7,968 nt of DNA, from NCBI GenBank assembly GCA_903906615.1, contig CAIVKT010000688.1, positions 1-7,968 of the forward strand. The letters are read 5' to 3'. Made by a program: the position numbers and the translations under genes. Source of the stretch: an uncultured Bacteroidota bacterium. Its GTDB lineage: Bacteria; Bacteroidota; Bacteroidia; Chitinophagales; Chitinophagaceae. The notes beneath the pieces were generated by a model. It was not told the origin of the DNA, searched no databases, and was given only the letters and a program-made list of their open reading frames with translations. Shown piece by piece: positions 1 to 6,153 of this stretch; positions within the stretch are counted from its first letter, which is position 1, and each line of letters begins with the position of its first letter.

Positions 1-549
1 ATAAGTATTTACCGATACCACGAAGATCACGGGTGCTCCTGCCATGGTATCACTGCACCCATCAACAGTGCTGGTGGCAATAACATTGTAAGTGCCCCCT
101 GCCGTTTCCAGCCCAAAGTCTATTGCGCCCGTAGTACCCGCTATCGGGCTGCTGACTGCAGTGCCGCCACGGTATAACTGGTAGTCAATGCCAAGATTGG
201 TAGTGCTTATTCCAATATGCAGGCCTGTGCCCCCATAGCAATAGCGGCCTCCGCCTGTAACAGGGTAAACACCCGGCAAGCCATTGACATTTATAGATGC
301 AGTAACATAGGAAGATCCAACAGTATAAGTAATTGTAGTGGTCCCCACTGCCATACCGGTAACCACGCCCGATGCCGACCCGATGCTGGCAATAGCTGGG
401 CTGTTGCTGCTCCAGTAACCGCCTGTGCTTGCATCAATGAGCGTGGTAGTGTCGTTCAGGCATACGGCGCCCGCCCCTGTAATAGGGCTTATGGCAAATG
501 CAGCCAGTGAGCAGAATAAAATGAGAAAGGTAAGGCCCAGGTATTTCAT
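1..549 (-). CDS. Secreted Ig-like repeat surface protein, N-terminal part (runs off left edge)
   Basis: The minus strand reads open from an ATG at 549-547 to the window edge: 183 codons without a stop. The start reads MKYLGLTFLILFCSLAAFA, a classic signal peptide (charged Lys2, hydrophobic core, cleavage likely after residue 19). Two Ig-like units follow. The first (about 22-85) has AVCLNDTTTL, GYWSSNSPAIASI and SGVVTGMAVGTTTITY, the pattern of bacterial BIG_2-type domains. The second (about 90-183) has GGGRYCYGGTGLHI, GIDYQLYRGG, a GTYNVIATST strand and DGCSD. Such units occur in large secreted or cell-surface proteins of Chitinophagaceae and relatives, often ending in a type IX secretion sorting domain; that end is not visible here. 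An adhesin-like or structural role is inference. The gene is divergent from uvrB. The frame is secure because signal peptide and repeat signatures lie in one frame; the exact function is unknown. Confidence 0.85.
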   Translation of the reverse strand, partial: MKYLGLTFLILFCSLAAFAISPITGAGAVCLNDTTTLIDASTGGYWSSNSPAIASIGSASGVVTGMAVGTTTITYTVGSSYVTASINVNGLPGVYPVTGGGRYCYGGTGLHIGISTTNLGIDYQLYRGGTAVSSPIAGTTGAIDFGLETAGGTYNVIATSTVDGCSDTMAGAPVIFVVSVNTY

Positions 550-596
550 AAATTAGTGGTTGAAGGGCAGGCTTTCGCTTTGCCTTTATTTTGCTG

Positions 597-604
597 CAAA
601 AATA
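597..604 (-). promoter_or_regulatory. Bacteroidota-type -7 promoter element for the Ig-like protein gene
   Basis: On the minus strand these bases read TATTTTTG, a full match to the Bacteroidota -7 consensus TAnnTTTG, followed by CAGC. Transcription would start near 590, giving a leader of about 40 bases before the ATG at 549. No good TTTG -33 box lies at the usual distance of about 19 bases; the nearest TTG is about 26 bases upstream. The call therefore rests on the -7 box alone. Confidence 0.45.
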
Positions 605-710
605 CTGCTTAATTATATTGTTTGTGTTTTCAACTGTTATGATTAGATAATATATCAATAGGCGTTTTATTAGCACACTTTTTGCATTAAAATGCTGAAA
701 TTTGTAGGGA

Positions 711-2741
711 ATGAGTTTTAACATACACCGGCCATACCAACCCGCAGGCGACCAGCCTGAAGCCATAAGGCTGCTGTCCGCAGGCATAGATCAGGGCGAG
801 AAGTTCCAGACGCTGCTGGGGGTTACTGGTTCGGGCAAAACATTTACGGTTGCCAATGTCATACAGCAGGTACAAAAGCCTACGCTGGTACTCACGCATA
901 ATAAAACGCTGGTGGCGCAGCTATACGGTGAGTTCCGCCAGTTCTTCCCGGATAATGCGGTGGAGTACTTTGTTTCCTACTACGACTACTACCAGCCGGA
1001 AGCTTACATGCCGGTATCTAATACCTACATTGAAAAAGACCTTTCCATAAATGAAGAATTAGAAAAGCTGCGCCTGCGCGCTACCAGTAGCCTGCTCAGT
1101 GGCCGCAGGGATATTATAGTGGTCGCATCGGTATCCTGCATATACGGTATCGGTAACCCTACCGAATATGCCAATAGCATCATCCGCTTTAAGAAAGGGG
1201 ACAATATAGGCCGCAATCATTTTCTGCATCAGCTGGTAAATTCATTGTACAGCCGCAGCCAGGGCGAGTTTGGTCGTGGATCGTTCCGTGTCAATGGAGA
1301 TACGGTAGACATCAATCTGCCTTACGTAGATTATGGTTACCGCATCACTTTCTTTGGCGATGACGTGGAAGAAATTGAAAGTTTTGAGCCCGAAACAGGC
1401 AAGCGCATAGGTACTATGGACAGTGCCGCCATCTTCCCGGCAAACCTCTACATAGCCCCGAAGAACCAGATGCAGCAGATCATCTACGAGATACAGGATG
1501 AGATGAATGCGCAGGTTGATTACTTCAAGCGTATTGGCAAGCACATAGAGGCCCAGCGCATCAAAGAGCGGGTGAACTACGACCTGGAAATGATACAGGA
1601 GCTGGGCTATTGTAGCGGCATAGAAAACTATTCCCGCTTCCTCGATCGCCGCCAGCCCGGCGCGCGCCCCTTCTGCCTGCTCGATTATTTTCCCGATGAT
1701 TTCCTCATGGTCATAGACGAAAGCCATGTTACTATACCTCAGATCAGCGGCATGTATGGCGGCGACCGCTCCCGCAAAATGACACTCGTTGATTTTGGTT
1801 TCAGGTTACCCTCCGCGTTAGACAACAGGCCACTTAATTTTTATGAGTTTGAGTCCAAGCTGTCGCAGGCGTTATTCGTAAGCGCTACCCCCGGCAATTA
1901 TGAGCTGGAGCATTGCGAAGGGGTAGTGGTGGAGCAGATCGTACGCCCTACTGGCCTTTTGGAGCCGCCAATAGACGTTCGCCCCAGCATCAACCAGATT
2001 GATGACCTGCTCGATGAGATAGACAAGCGCGTGAAAATGGGCGACCGTGTGCTCGTAACCACCTTAACCAAACGCATGGCCGAGGAACTGGACAAATACC
2101 TCAAACGCATCAATGTAAACTCAAAATACATTCACTCCGAAGTGGATACGCTGGAACGCGTGGAGATCCTCCGCGACCTGCGCCTCGGCAACATCAATGT
2201 GCTGGTAGGTGTCAACCTGTTGCGCGAAGGCCTCGATCTTCCTGAAGTATCGCTCATGGCCATACTTGATGCCGATAAAGAAGGTTTTTTGCGTAATGAA
2301 CGCTCCCTGACTCAGATGGCCGGCCGTGCGGCCCGTAATGCTGATGGCCTCGTCATTTTCTACGCAGATAAGATGACCGACAGCATGCAGCGCACCATTG
2401 ATGAAACAGACCGCCGCCGCGAAAAGCAGATGAAATACAACCTGGAACATGGCATCACACCCAAGACCATCAAGAAGTCGGTGCAGGAGATCATGTTGCA
2501 AGGCTCTGTCCTCGACATCAAGGGCTTCGACAGCGATAAGGAATACGCCACCGGCGATTACCAGCTACCAATAGCCGCTGAAGCCGACGTAGAATACCGC
2601 TCCATAGCCCAGCTCGACAAGATCATCAACCAAACCAAAAAAGCAATGGAAAAGGCCGCCAAAGACCTCGACTTCATGGAAGCCGCCCGCCTGCGTGATG
2701 AGCTGTTCCGTTTTCAGAAGGAAAAGGAAGGGATGAAATAG
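711..2741 (+). CDS. uvrB: UvrABC excinuclease subunit B
   Basis: UvrB takes damaged DNA handed over by UvrA, verifies the lesion by strand separation, and recruits UvrC for dual incision in nucleotide excision repair in the cytoplasm. At 676 residues it has the normal family length. Visible parts: N-terminal YQPAGDQPEAI; Walker A GVTGSGKT (37-44); the beta-hairpin region with YYDYYQPEAYMP (90-101), which clamps one DNA strand; the DESH Walker B box (336-339); SATPGNYE starting at 391; the motif VI region QMAGRAARN (535-543), where most relatives I recall have Thr at the Met position; and a C-terminal UVR helical hairpin (about 633-667) that contacts UvrC. The start fits the family's N-terminus and has no clear Shine-Dalgarno site, as is usual in Bacteroidota. 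It stands alone, divergent from the gene on its left and separated from prfA by 246 bases. Intact, no frameshift. Confidence 0.98.
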   Translation: MSFNIHRPYQPAGDQPEAIRLLSAGIDQGEKFQTLLGVTGSGKTFTVANVIQQVQKPTLVLTHNKTLVAQLYGEFRQFFPDNAVEYFVSYYDYYQPEAYMPVSNTYIEKDLSINEELEKLRLRATSSLLSGRRDIIVVASVSCIYGIGNPTEYANSIIRFKKGDNIGRNHFLHQLVNSLYSRSQGEFGRGSFRVNGDTVDINLPYVDYGYRITFFGDDVEEIESFEPETGKRIGTMDSAAIFPANLYIAPKNQMQQIIYEIQDEMNAQVDYFKRIGKHIEAQRIKERVNYDLEMIQELGYCSGIENYSRFLDRRQPGARPFCLLDYFPDDFLMVIDESHVTIPQISGMYGGDRSRKMTLVDFGFRLPSALDNRPLNFYEFESKLSQALFVSATPGNYELEHCEGVVVEQIVRPTGLLEPPIDVRPSINQIDDLLDEIDKRVKMGDRVLVTTLTKRMAEELDKYLKRINVNSKYIHSEVDTLERVEILRDLRLGNINVLVGVNLLREGLDLPEVSLMAILDADKEGFLRNERSLTQMAGRAARNADGLVIFYADKMTDSMQRTIDETDRRREKQMKYNLEHGITPKTIKKSVQEIMLQGSVLDIKGFDSDKEYATGDYQLPIAAEADVEYRSIAQLDKIINQTKKAMEKAAKDLDFMEAARLRDELFRFQKEKEGMK

Positions 2742-2756
2742 ATTATATCTGTTTGC

Positions 2757-2776
2757 GCATCATATGATGTATTTTT
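2757..2776 (+). terminator. Weak terminator-like palindrome after uvrB
   Basis: A perfect 12-base palindrome, CATCATATGATG (2758-2769), lies 16 bases past the uvrB stop and is followed by TATTTTT. As RNA it gives a short 4-5 bp stem, extendable by a G-U pair, then a U-rich run. The stem is AT-rich and small, so termination strength is doubtful. The palindrome might instead be a protein-binding site. Confidence 0.35.
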
Positions 2777-2783
2777 CAAGTAG

Positions 2784-2803
2784 CCCCGACTTTTAAGCCG
2801 GGG
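2784..2803. repeat. GC-rich intergenic hairpin, possibly a REP-like palindrome
   Basis: The arms CCCCG (2784-2788) and CGGGG (2799-2803) pair perfectly. One A-C mismatch inside, then CT/AG pairs, leave a four-base loop. No T-run follows on either strand, so it does not look like a standard intrinsic terminator. About 20 bases on, GGCTTTAGCC (2823-2832) looks like half of a second similar unit. Short palindromes of this look are scattered between genes in many genomes; membership of such a family is inferred, not shown. It could also protect the uvrB mRNA 3' end. Confidence 0.45.
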
Positions 2804-2903
2804 TAAAATATTAAAACAGCACGGCTTTAGCCAAAACTACTCACGCTTATTACAATAAAATCGAGAGCATTACATTAGCATCGATTTGTTCATAGTCCGT
2901 TAT

Positions 2904-2934
2904 TTTGCCACCTTACCTTATAAACGTAACTTCG
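2904..2934 (+). promoter_or_regulatory. Bacteroidota-type promoter for prfA
   Basis: A TTTG -33 box (2904-2907) is followed, after exactly 19 bases, by TAACTTCG (2927-2934), seven of eight matches to TAnnTTTG, then CAC. Spacing and sequence fit the primary sigma-factor promoters of this phylum. Transcription would start near 2940, giving a leader of about 48 bases. An inverted repeat, AAATCGA (2858-2864) with TCGATTT (2881-2887), lies just upstream; it is AT-rich and may be chance. A second perfect -7-like TATTTTTG (2972-2979) sits so close to the ATG that its transcript would be nearly leaderless. Confidence 0.6.
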
Positions 2935-2987
2935 CACACCCTTATGTATTACCTATTATCTTTTGTAAATATATTTTTGAATAAAAA

Positions 2988-4073
2988 ATGAGTTCTATTG
3001 TAGAAAAGTTGGAGGCCATTAGTGCCAGGTTCAATGACCTGGGCGTTGCGCTCACCAACCCCGAGGTCGTGAGTGACAACAAGCGGTTCTCGCAGATAAG
3101 CAAGGAATACCGTAAGCTCGATCAGATCGTAGGGGTGTATAAGACCTACCGTACCTGCATCGATAGCCTCGACTTTGCCCGCGAGGTGCTGGAGACCGAG
3201 AGCGATGAAGAGCTGCGCTCACTCGCAAAAGAAGACCTCGAAACGCTGGAAACACAGAAGACGCAACTGGAAGAAGAAATGAGGAACCTCCTCATACCCA
3301 AAGACCCACAGGACGAAAAGAATGCCATCATCGAGGTGCGCGCCGGTACAGGTGGCGACGAGGCCAGCATCTTTGCAGGCGACCTCGTAAGGATGTACAT
3401 GAGGTATTGCGAGCGCCGGGGCTGGAAGGTATCTATGCTAACAGAGACAGAAGGCACCGTAGGCGGCTATAAAGAAGCGCAACTGGAAGTAGTAGGGGAG
3501 GACGTGTATGGTATCATGAAATTTGAGAGTGGTGTGCACCGTGTGCAGCGCGTACCGGCCACCGAAGGCAGCGGAAGGGTACATACATCGGCTGCTACGG
3601 TAGCTGTGATGCCTGAAGCAGAGGAGATAGATTTTGAGCTAAAGGACAGTGATCTGAAAATGGAGACCGCACGTAGCGGTGGTGCAGGCGGGCAGAATGT
3701 GAATAAGGTAGAGACCAAAGTAATATTGACCCACGTACCTACCGGTACAGTGATCACCTGCCAAACGGAGCGCTCACAGCTGGGTAACCGTGATAAGGCA
3801 ACTTCAATGATGCGCACAAGGCTATATGAAGAGCAGGTGCGCAAGCAGGAGGACGAGATAAGCCGCCGCAGGAAGAGCCTCGTAAGCACCGGCGACCGCT
3901 CAGCCAAGATCCGTACCTACAACTACCCGCAGGGCCGTGTTACCGATCACCGCATCAATATGACCATATACAGCCTTGATGGTTTTATGAACGGGGATAT
4001 ACAGGAAATGATAGATGCGCTGCAGTTTGCCGAGAATGCAGAAAAAATGCAGGCCGGCGAAACAGTGATATAA
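2988..4073 (+). CDS. prfA: Peptide chain release factor 1 (RF1)
   Basis: RF1 recognises UAA and UAG in the ribosomal A site and triggers release of the finished polypeptide. The 361 residues match the usual length. An N-terminal helical region (about 1-105) leads into the PCRF core. The codon-reading tripeptide is Pro-Ala-Thr (190-192, in [14 protein letters not shown]), the RF1 form; RF2 has Ser-Pro-Phe. The catalytic GGQ lies at 234-236 in [15 protein letters not shown]; its Gln is normally methylated by Prm[17 protein letters not shown] (308-323) is a conserved C-terminal signature. There is no in-frame stop of the kind used for RF2 autoregulation. The start matches relatives ([20 protein letters not shown]) and no competing upstream start fits. 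prmC and hemA, its neighbours in some other bacteria, are absent here. Confidence 0.98.
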   Translation: MSSIVEKLEAISARFNDLGVALTNPEVVSDNKRFSQISKEYRKLDQIVGVYKTYRTCIDSLDFAREVLETESDEELRSLAKEDLETLETQKTQLEEEMRNLLIPKDPQDEKNAIIEVRAGTGGDEASIFAGDLVRMYMRYCERRGWKVSMLTETEGTVGGYKEAQLEVVGEDVYGIMKFESGVHRVQRVPATEGSGRVHTSAATVAVMPEAEEIDFELKDSDLKMETARSGGAGGQNVNKVETKVILTHVPTGTVITCQTERSQLGNRDKATSMMRTRLYEEQVRKQEDEISRRRKSLVSTGDRSAKIRTYNYPQGRVTDHRINMTIYSLDGFMNGDIQEMIDALQFAENAEKMQAGETVI

Positions 4074-4074
4074 T

Positions 4075-4106
4075 TTTGATGATTATAGTTATTTGCACTA
4101 ATTTTC
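4075..4106 (+). promoter_or_regulatory. Candidate promoter for the polysaccharide module
   Basis: TTTG (4075-4078) is followed after 20 bases by TAATTTTC (4099-4106), seven of eight matches to TAnnTTTG. It begins two bases after the prfA stop and would start transcription near 4113, leaving a leader of about 28 bases before the ATG at 4141. The AT-rich setting raises the chance of a coincidental match. If real, the three glycan genes can be expressed independently of prfA. Confidence 0.4.
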
Positions 4107-4140
4107 ATAAGTTTAAGCTTTAAAACATCCCTTTTACCAA

Positions 4141-5109
4141 ATGTCTGATTCCGGTTTAAATCTCACGGACGTTGTTCAGAGTGTTCGCAAACACAAAGGC
4201 ATAATAATAGGTATCACCTTTGCAGCTGCGCTGGCGGGGGTGATATTTTATTTTGCGGGGCCTAAAAAGTACGAAGCAAAGACGGAGTTCATTTTAAGGA
4301 ACCCACTCTATGGCGATCGTAATAACCTCTACAACTACGACACCAAATTCATAGATTATTTTGCCAATGAAGATGATGTGGACAGGCTCATGCTCATGGC
4401 AGGGTCTGATATGGTGCAGGGCCAGGTAATTAAGAACACCCATCTTGCCGAGGCATACGGCATAGACGCTTCCAACAGGAAGGGCGAACACCAGCTGGCC
4501 AAGAAGTTTGAAAAGAATTTCAGCGTCACCCGTACCGAATACAAAGACATTGTACTTTCCTATGATGATACCGACCCCGAGCGCGCCGCCAACGTGGCCA
4601 ATGAATGCGTACGGGTGCTGGAAAGCACATTCAGCGGCTATTACAGGGATATGCGTAAGGGTATGTATATGTCTATACTCGAAAAGGTAAAGGAAGAAGA
4701 CAGCACCATTGATGCCCTCACCGATACACTCTCTGCCCTGCGCGACCAGTACGGCATTTACGACATCATCAGCCCGGCCAGGAACAACATCATGCTCAGC
4801 CCTATGAAGGACAATGGCCACAAAAATTATGGCCGTGGTGTAGAGCAGGTGCAGAACATAGAATCATTGAAAGACCAGCTCGTATCAGACAGGGCAAGGC
4901 AAACAACATTGGTGAACCAATACAAAACAGGTATCAGCGGCGAGCTGATGCCTATGCTGAAGGTAGTTACAGATGCAAAAACGCCCGTTAGCCCCAAGGG
5001 TATAGGCGGGTTTTATACATTATTGGCGAGCGCGTTCCTGGGCTTCTTTTTCAGCGCCATGCTCATGTCGCTTGCTGATCGTTATATTACCAATGCACAA
5101 CGCAGATAG
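4141..5109 (+). CDS. Wzz-like polysaccharide co-polymerase (chain-length regulator), first paralogue
   Basis: The 322-residue protein has the two-pass plan of polysaccharide co-polymerases: a short cytoplasmic N-terminus with a Wzz-type start (LNLTDVVQSVRKHKG), membrane helix 1 (about 20-40), a large periplasmic part (about 42-285) rich in predicted helix, a Pro-containing stretch TPVSPKG before membrane helix 2 (about 288-312), and a short basic tail ending AQRR. There is no C-terminal Walker box or tyrosine cluster, so it lacks the BY-kinase domain of Wzc-type proteins. NPLYGDRN (54-61), EYKDI, and YGIYDIISPAR (204-214) are shared with the next gene. Family members form inner-membrane rings that set glycan chain length together with Wzy. 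The next gene starts 72 bases on. The Wzz-type topology is clear; the specific glycan is unknown. Confidence 0.8.
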   Translation: MSDSGLNLTDVVQSVRKHKGIIIGITFAAALAGVIFYFAGPKKYEAKTEFILRNPLYGDRNNLYNYDTKFIDYFANEDDVDRLMLMAGSDMVQGQVIKNTHLAEAYGIDASNRKGEHQLAKKFEKNFSVTRTEYKDIVLSYDDTDPERAANVANECVRVLESTFSGYYRDMRKGMYMSILEKVKEEDSTIDALTDTLSALRDQYGIYDIISPARNNIMLSPMKDNGHKNYGRGVEQVQNIESLKDQLVSDRARQTTLVNQYKTGISGELMPMLKVVTDAKTPVSPKGIGGFYTLLASAFLGFFFSAMLMSLADRYITNAQRR

Positions 5110-5127
5110 ATCGTGAACTTGATAATG

Positions 5128-5160
5128 CGGGTAGGGCGGGCTTTTTAAAGCGGCTACCCG
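5128..5160. other. Two-part hairpin between the co-polymerase paralogues
   Basis: CGGGTAG (5128-5134) pairs perfectly with CTACCCG (5154-5160). Inside, GCTTT (5140-5144) pairs with AAAGC (5147-5151), with an asymmetric bulge of five bases on the left and two on the right. It fills nearly half of the 72-base gap and ends 21 bases before the next ATG. No T-run follows, so it is not a typical terminator. It could be an RNA processing or stability element that sets the ratio of the two proteins, or a weak attenuator; that role is inference. Confidence 0.5.
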
Positions 5161-5181
5161 GTAAGTTTAACCTCATATAAA

Positions 5182-6153
5182 ATGGATACACCCTCATTTG
5201 ACCTGATCGATGTCATCAGGACGATACAGAAGCAGAAACGCTTCATCATCATCATCACCGTAGCGGCTATGGTAGTGGGCGGCTTGTTTTACGCGGTCAA
5301 GAAGAAGAAGTACAAGGCGGAGGCCACCTTCTTTGTCAATAACCCGCTTTATGGCGACCGCAATACGCTCTTCAGGTCGAACGAGACCCGCTATGTCGAT
5401 TATTTCGGCGGCGATGATGACCTCGATAAGATCACTGCCCTTGGCAACTCCGACACTGTGAAGGACCGTATCATCCGCAATTGCGACTTCGATAAGATAT
5501 ACAAGTTTGGCGATATGGCCAACGACACTGCCCATGCCATGTACATGGCTGCCTTCAACAAAAACTTCAACCTCAAGCGCTCCGAGTACAAAGACATCAC
5601 CGTATCCTACATTGCCTACGATCCCAAAACAGCTGCCGGTGTGGCCAATATGTCGGTGCAGGTACTGGAAGAGCTGTACAGGCACTACTACACTTCTATG
5701 AAGGAAGGTATGGAAGCCTCTATACACAATAAAGTTACCCAGCTCGACAGTTCCATCAATGTACTTACCGATAGCCTGGCCGGCATGCGCGACCGCTATG
5801 GTATCTACAGCATCATCAGCCCTGCCCGCCAGAATGTGATGAGCGGCGACATGAAGGGCGGTGGCAAGGGCTACGGCAAGGCCATTGAGGAGATACAGAA
5901 TATCGAATCTGTAAAAGACCAGCTCGTTACCGATCGCGCTCACTATATATCTGTGATCAATGAGTTCTCTGCCGCATCCAATAGCTCCATGACCTATCTG
6001 AAGATGATCTCGCGTGCCGTGCCGCCCACATCGCCTACCGGCGCCAGCCTGTTCATGATCGTATTGGTCGGTGGTTGCCTCGGTATGTTCTTCAGCATTC
6101 TGTACGTTTTAATGATCGCTTACTATCGTAGGCTAAATGCAGTGGTACGCTAA
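5182..6153 (+). CDS. Wzz-like polysaccharide co-polymerase (chain-length regulator), second paralogue
   Basis: This 323-residue protein is a diverged copy of the gene before it: I judge about 40% identity by eye, nearly gap-free over the first 60 residues, with NPLYGDRN at the same residues (54-61). It has the same plan: N-terminal FDLIDVIRTIQKQK, membrane helix 1 (about 21-39), a periplasmic part, Pro-rich PPTSPTG, and membrane helix 2 (about 288-314) with a basic tail. Further shared blocks are SEYKDITVSY, a DP..AA.VAN stretch, YGIYSIISPAR (206-216) and IQNIESVKDQLVTDRA. The periplasmic middle differs most around residues 99-125. No kinase domain is present. The TAA is followed directly by the ATG of the next gene, implying translational coupling. 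The pair could form a mixed ring or give alternative chain lengths; the sequence does not decide between these. Confidence 0.8.
   Translation: MDTPSFDLIDVIRTIQKQKRFIIIITVAAMVVGGLFYAVKKKKYKAEATFFVNNPLYGDRNTLFRSNETRYVDYFGGDDDLDKITALGNSDTVKDRIIRNCDFDKIYKFGDMANDTAHAMYMAAFNKNFNLKRSEYKDITVSYIAYDPKTAAGVANMSVQVLEELYRHYYTSMKEGMEASIHNKVTQLDSSINVLTDSLAGMRDRYGIYSIISPARQNVMSGDMKGGGKGYGKAIEEIQNIESVKDQLVTDRAHYISVINEFSAASNSSMTYLKMISRAVPPTSPTGASLFMIVLVGGCLGMFFSILYVLMIAYYRRLNAVVR

Noticed and set aside
590..651. Possible uvrB promoters: TTTG (590-593) with TATTGTTTG, or TTTG (621-624) with TAGATAAT
   Set aside because: The first has a spacer of 22 and an extra base in the -7 box; the second lacks the TTTG part. 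Neither is good enough to list as a feature.
434..787. Minus-strand frame of 117 codons spanning the gap upstream of uvrB
   Set aside because: It overlaps the signal-peptide gene in another frame and the uvrB start; its residues show no family pattern, while the frame starting at 549 has a signal peptide and Ig-like units.
711..4073. uvrB and prfA as one operon
   Set aside because: The 246-base gap holds hairpins and a good promoter candidate, so separate transcription is more likely.
5194..5943. Minus-strand open frame of 249 codons inside the second co-polymerase gene
   Set aside because: Antisense shadow of a well-supported gene; rich in Val, Ile and His without recognisable motifs or its own start context.
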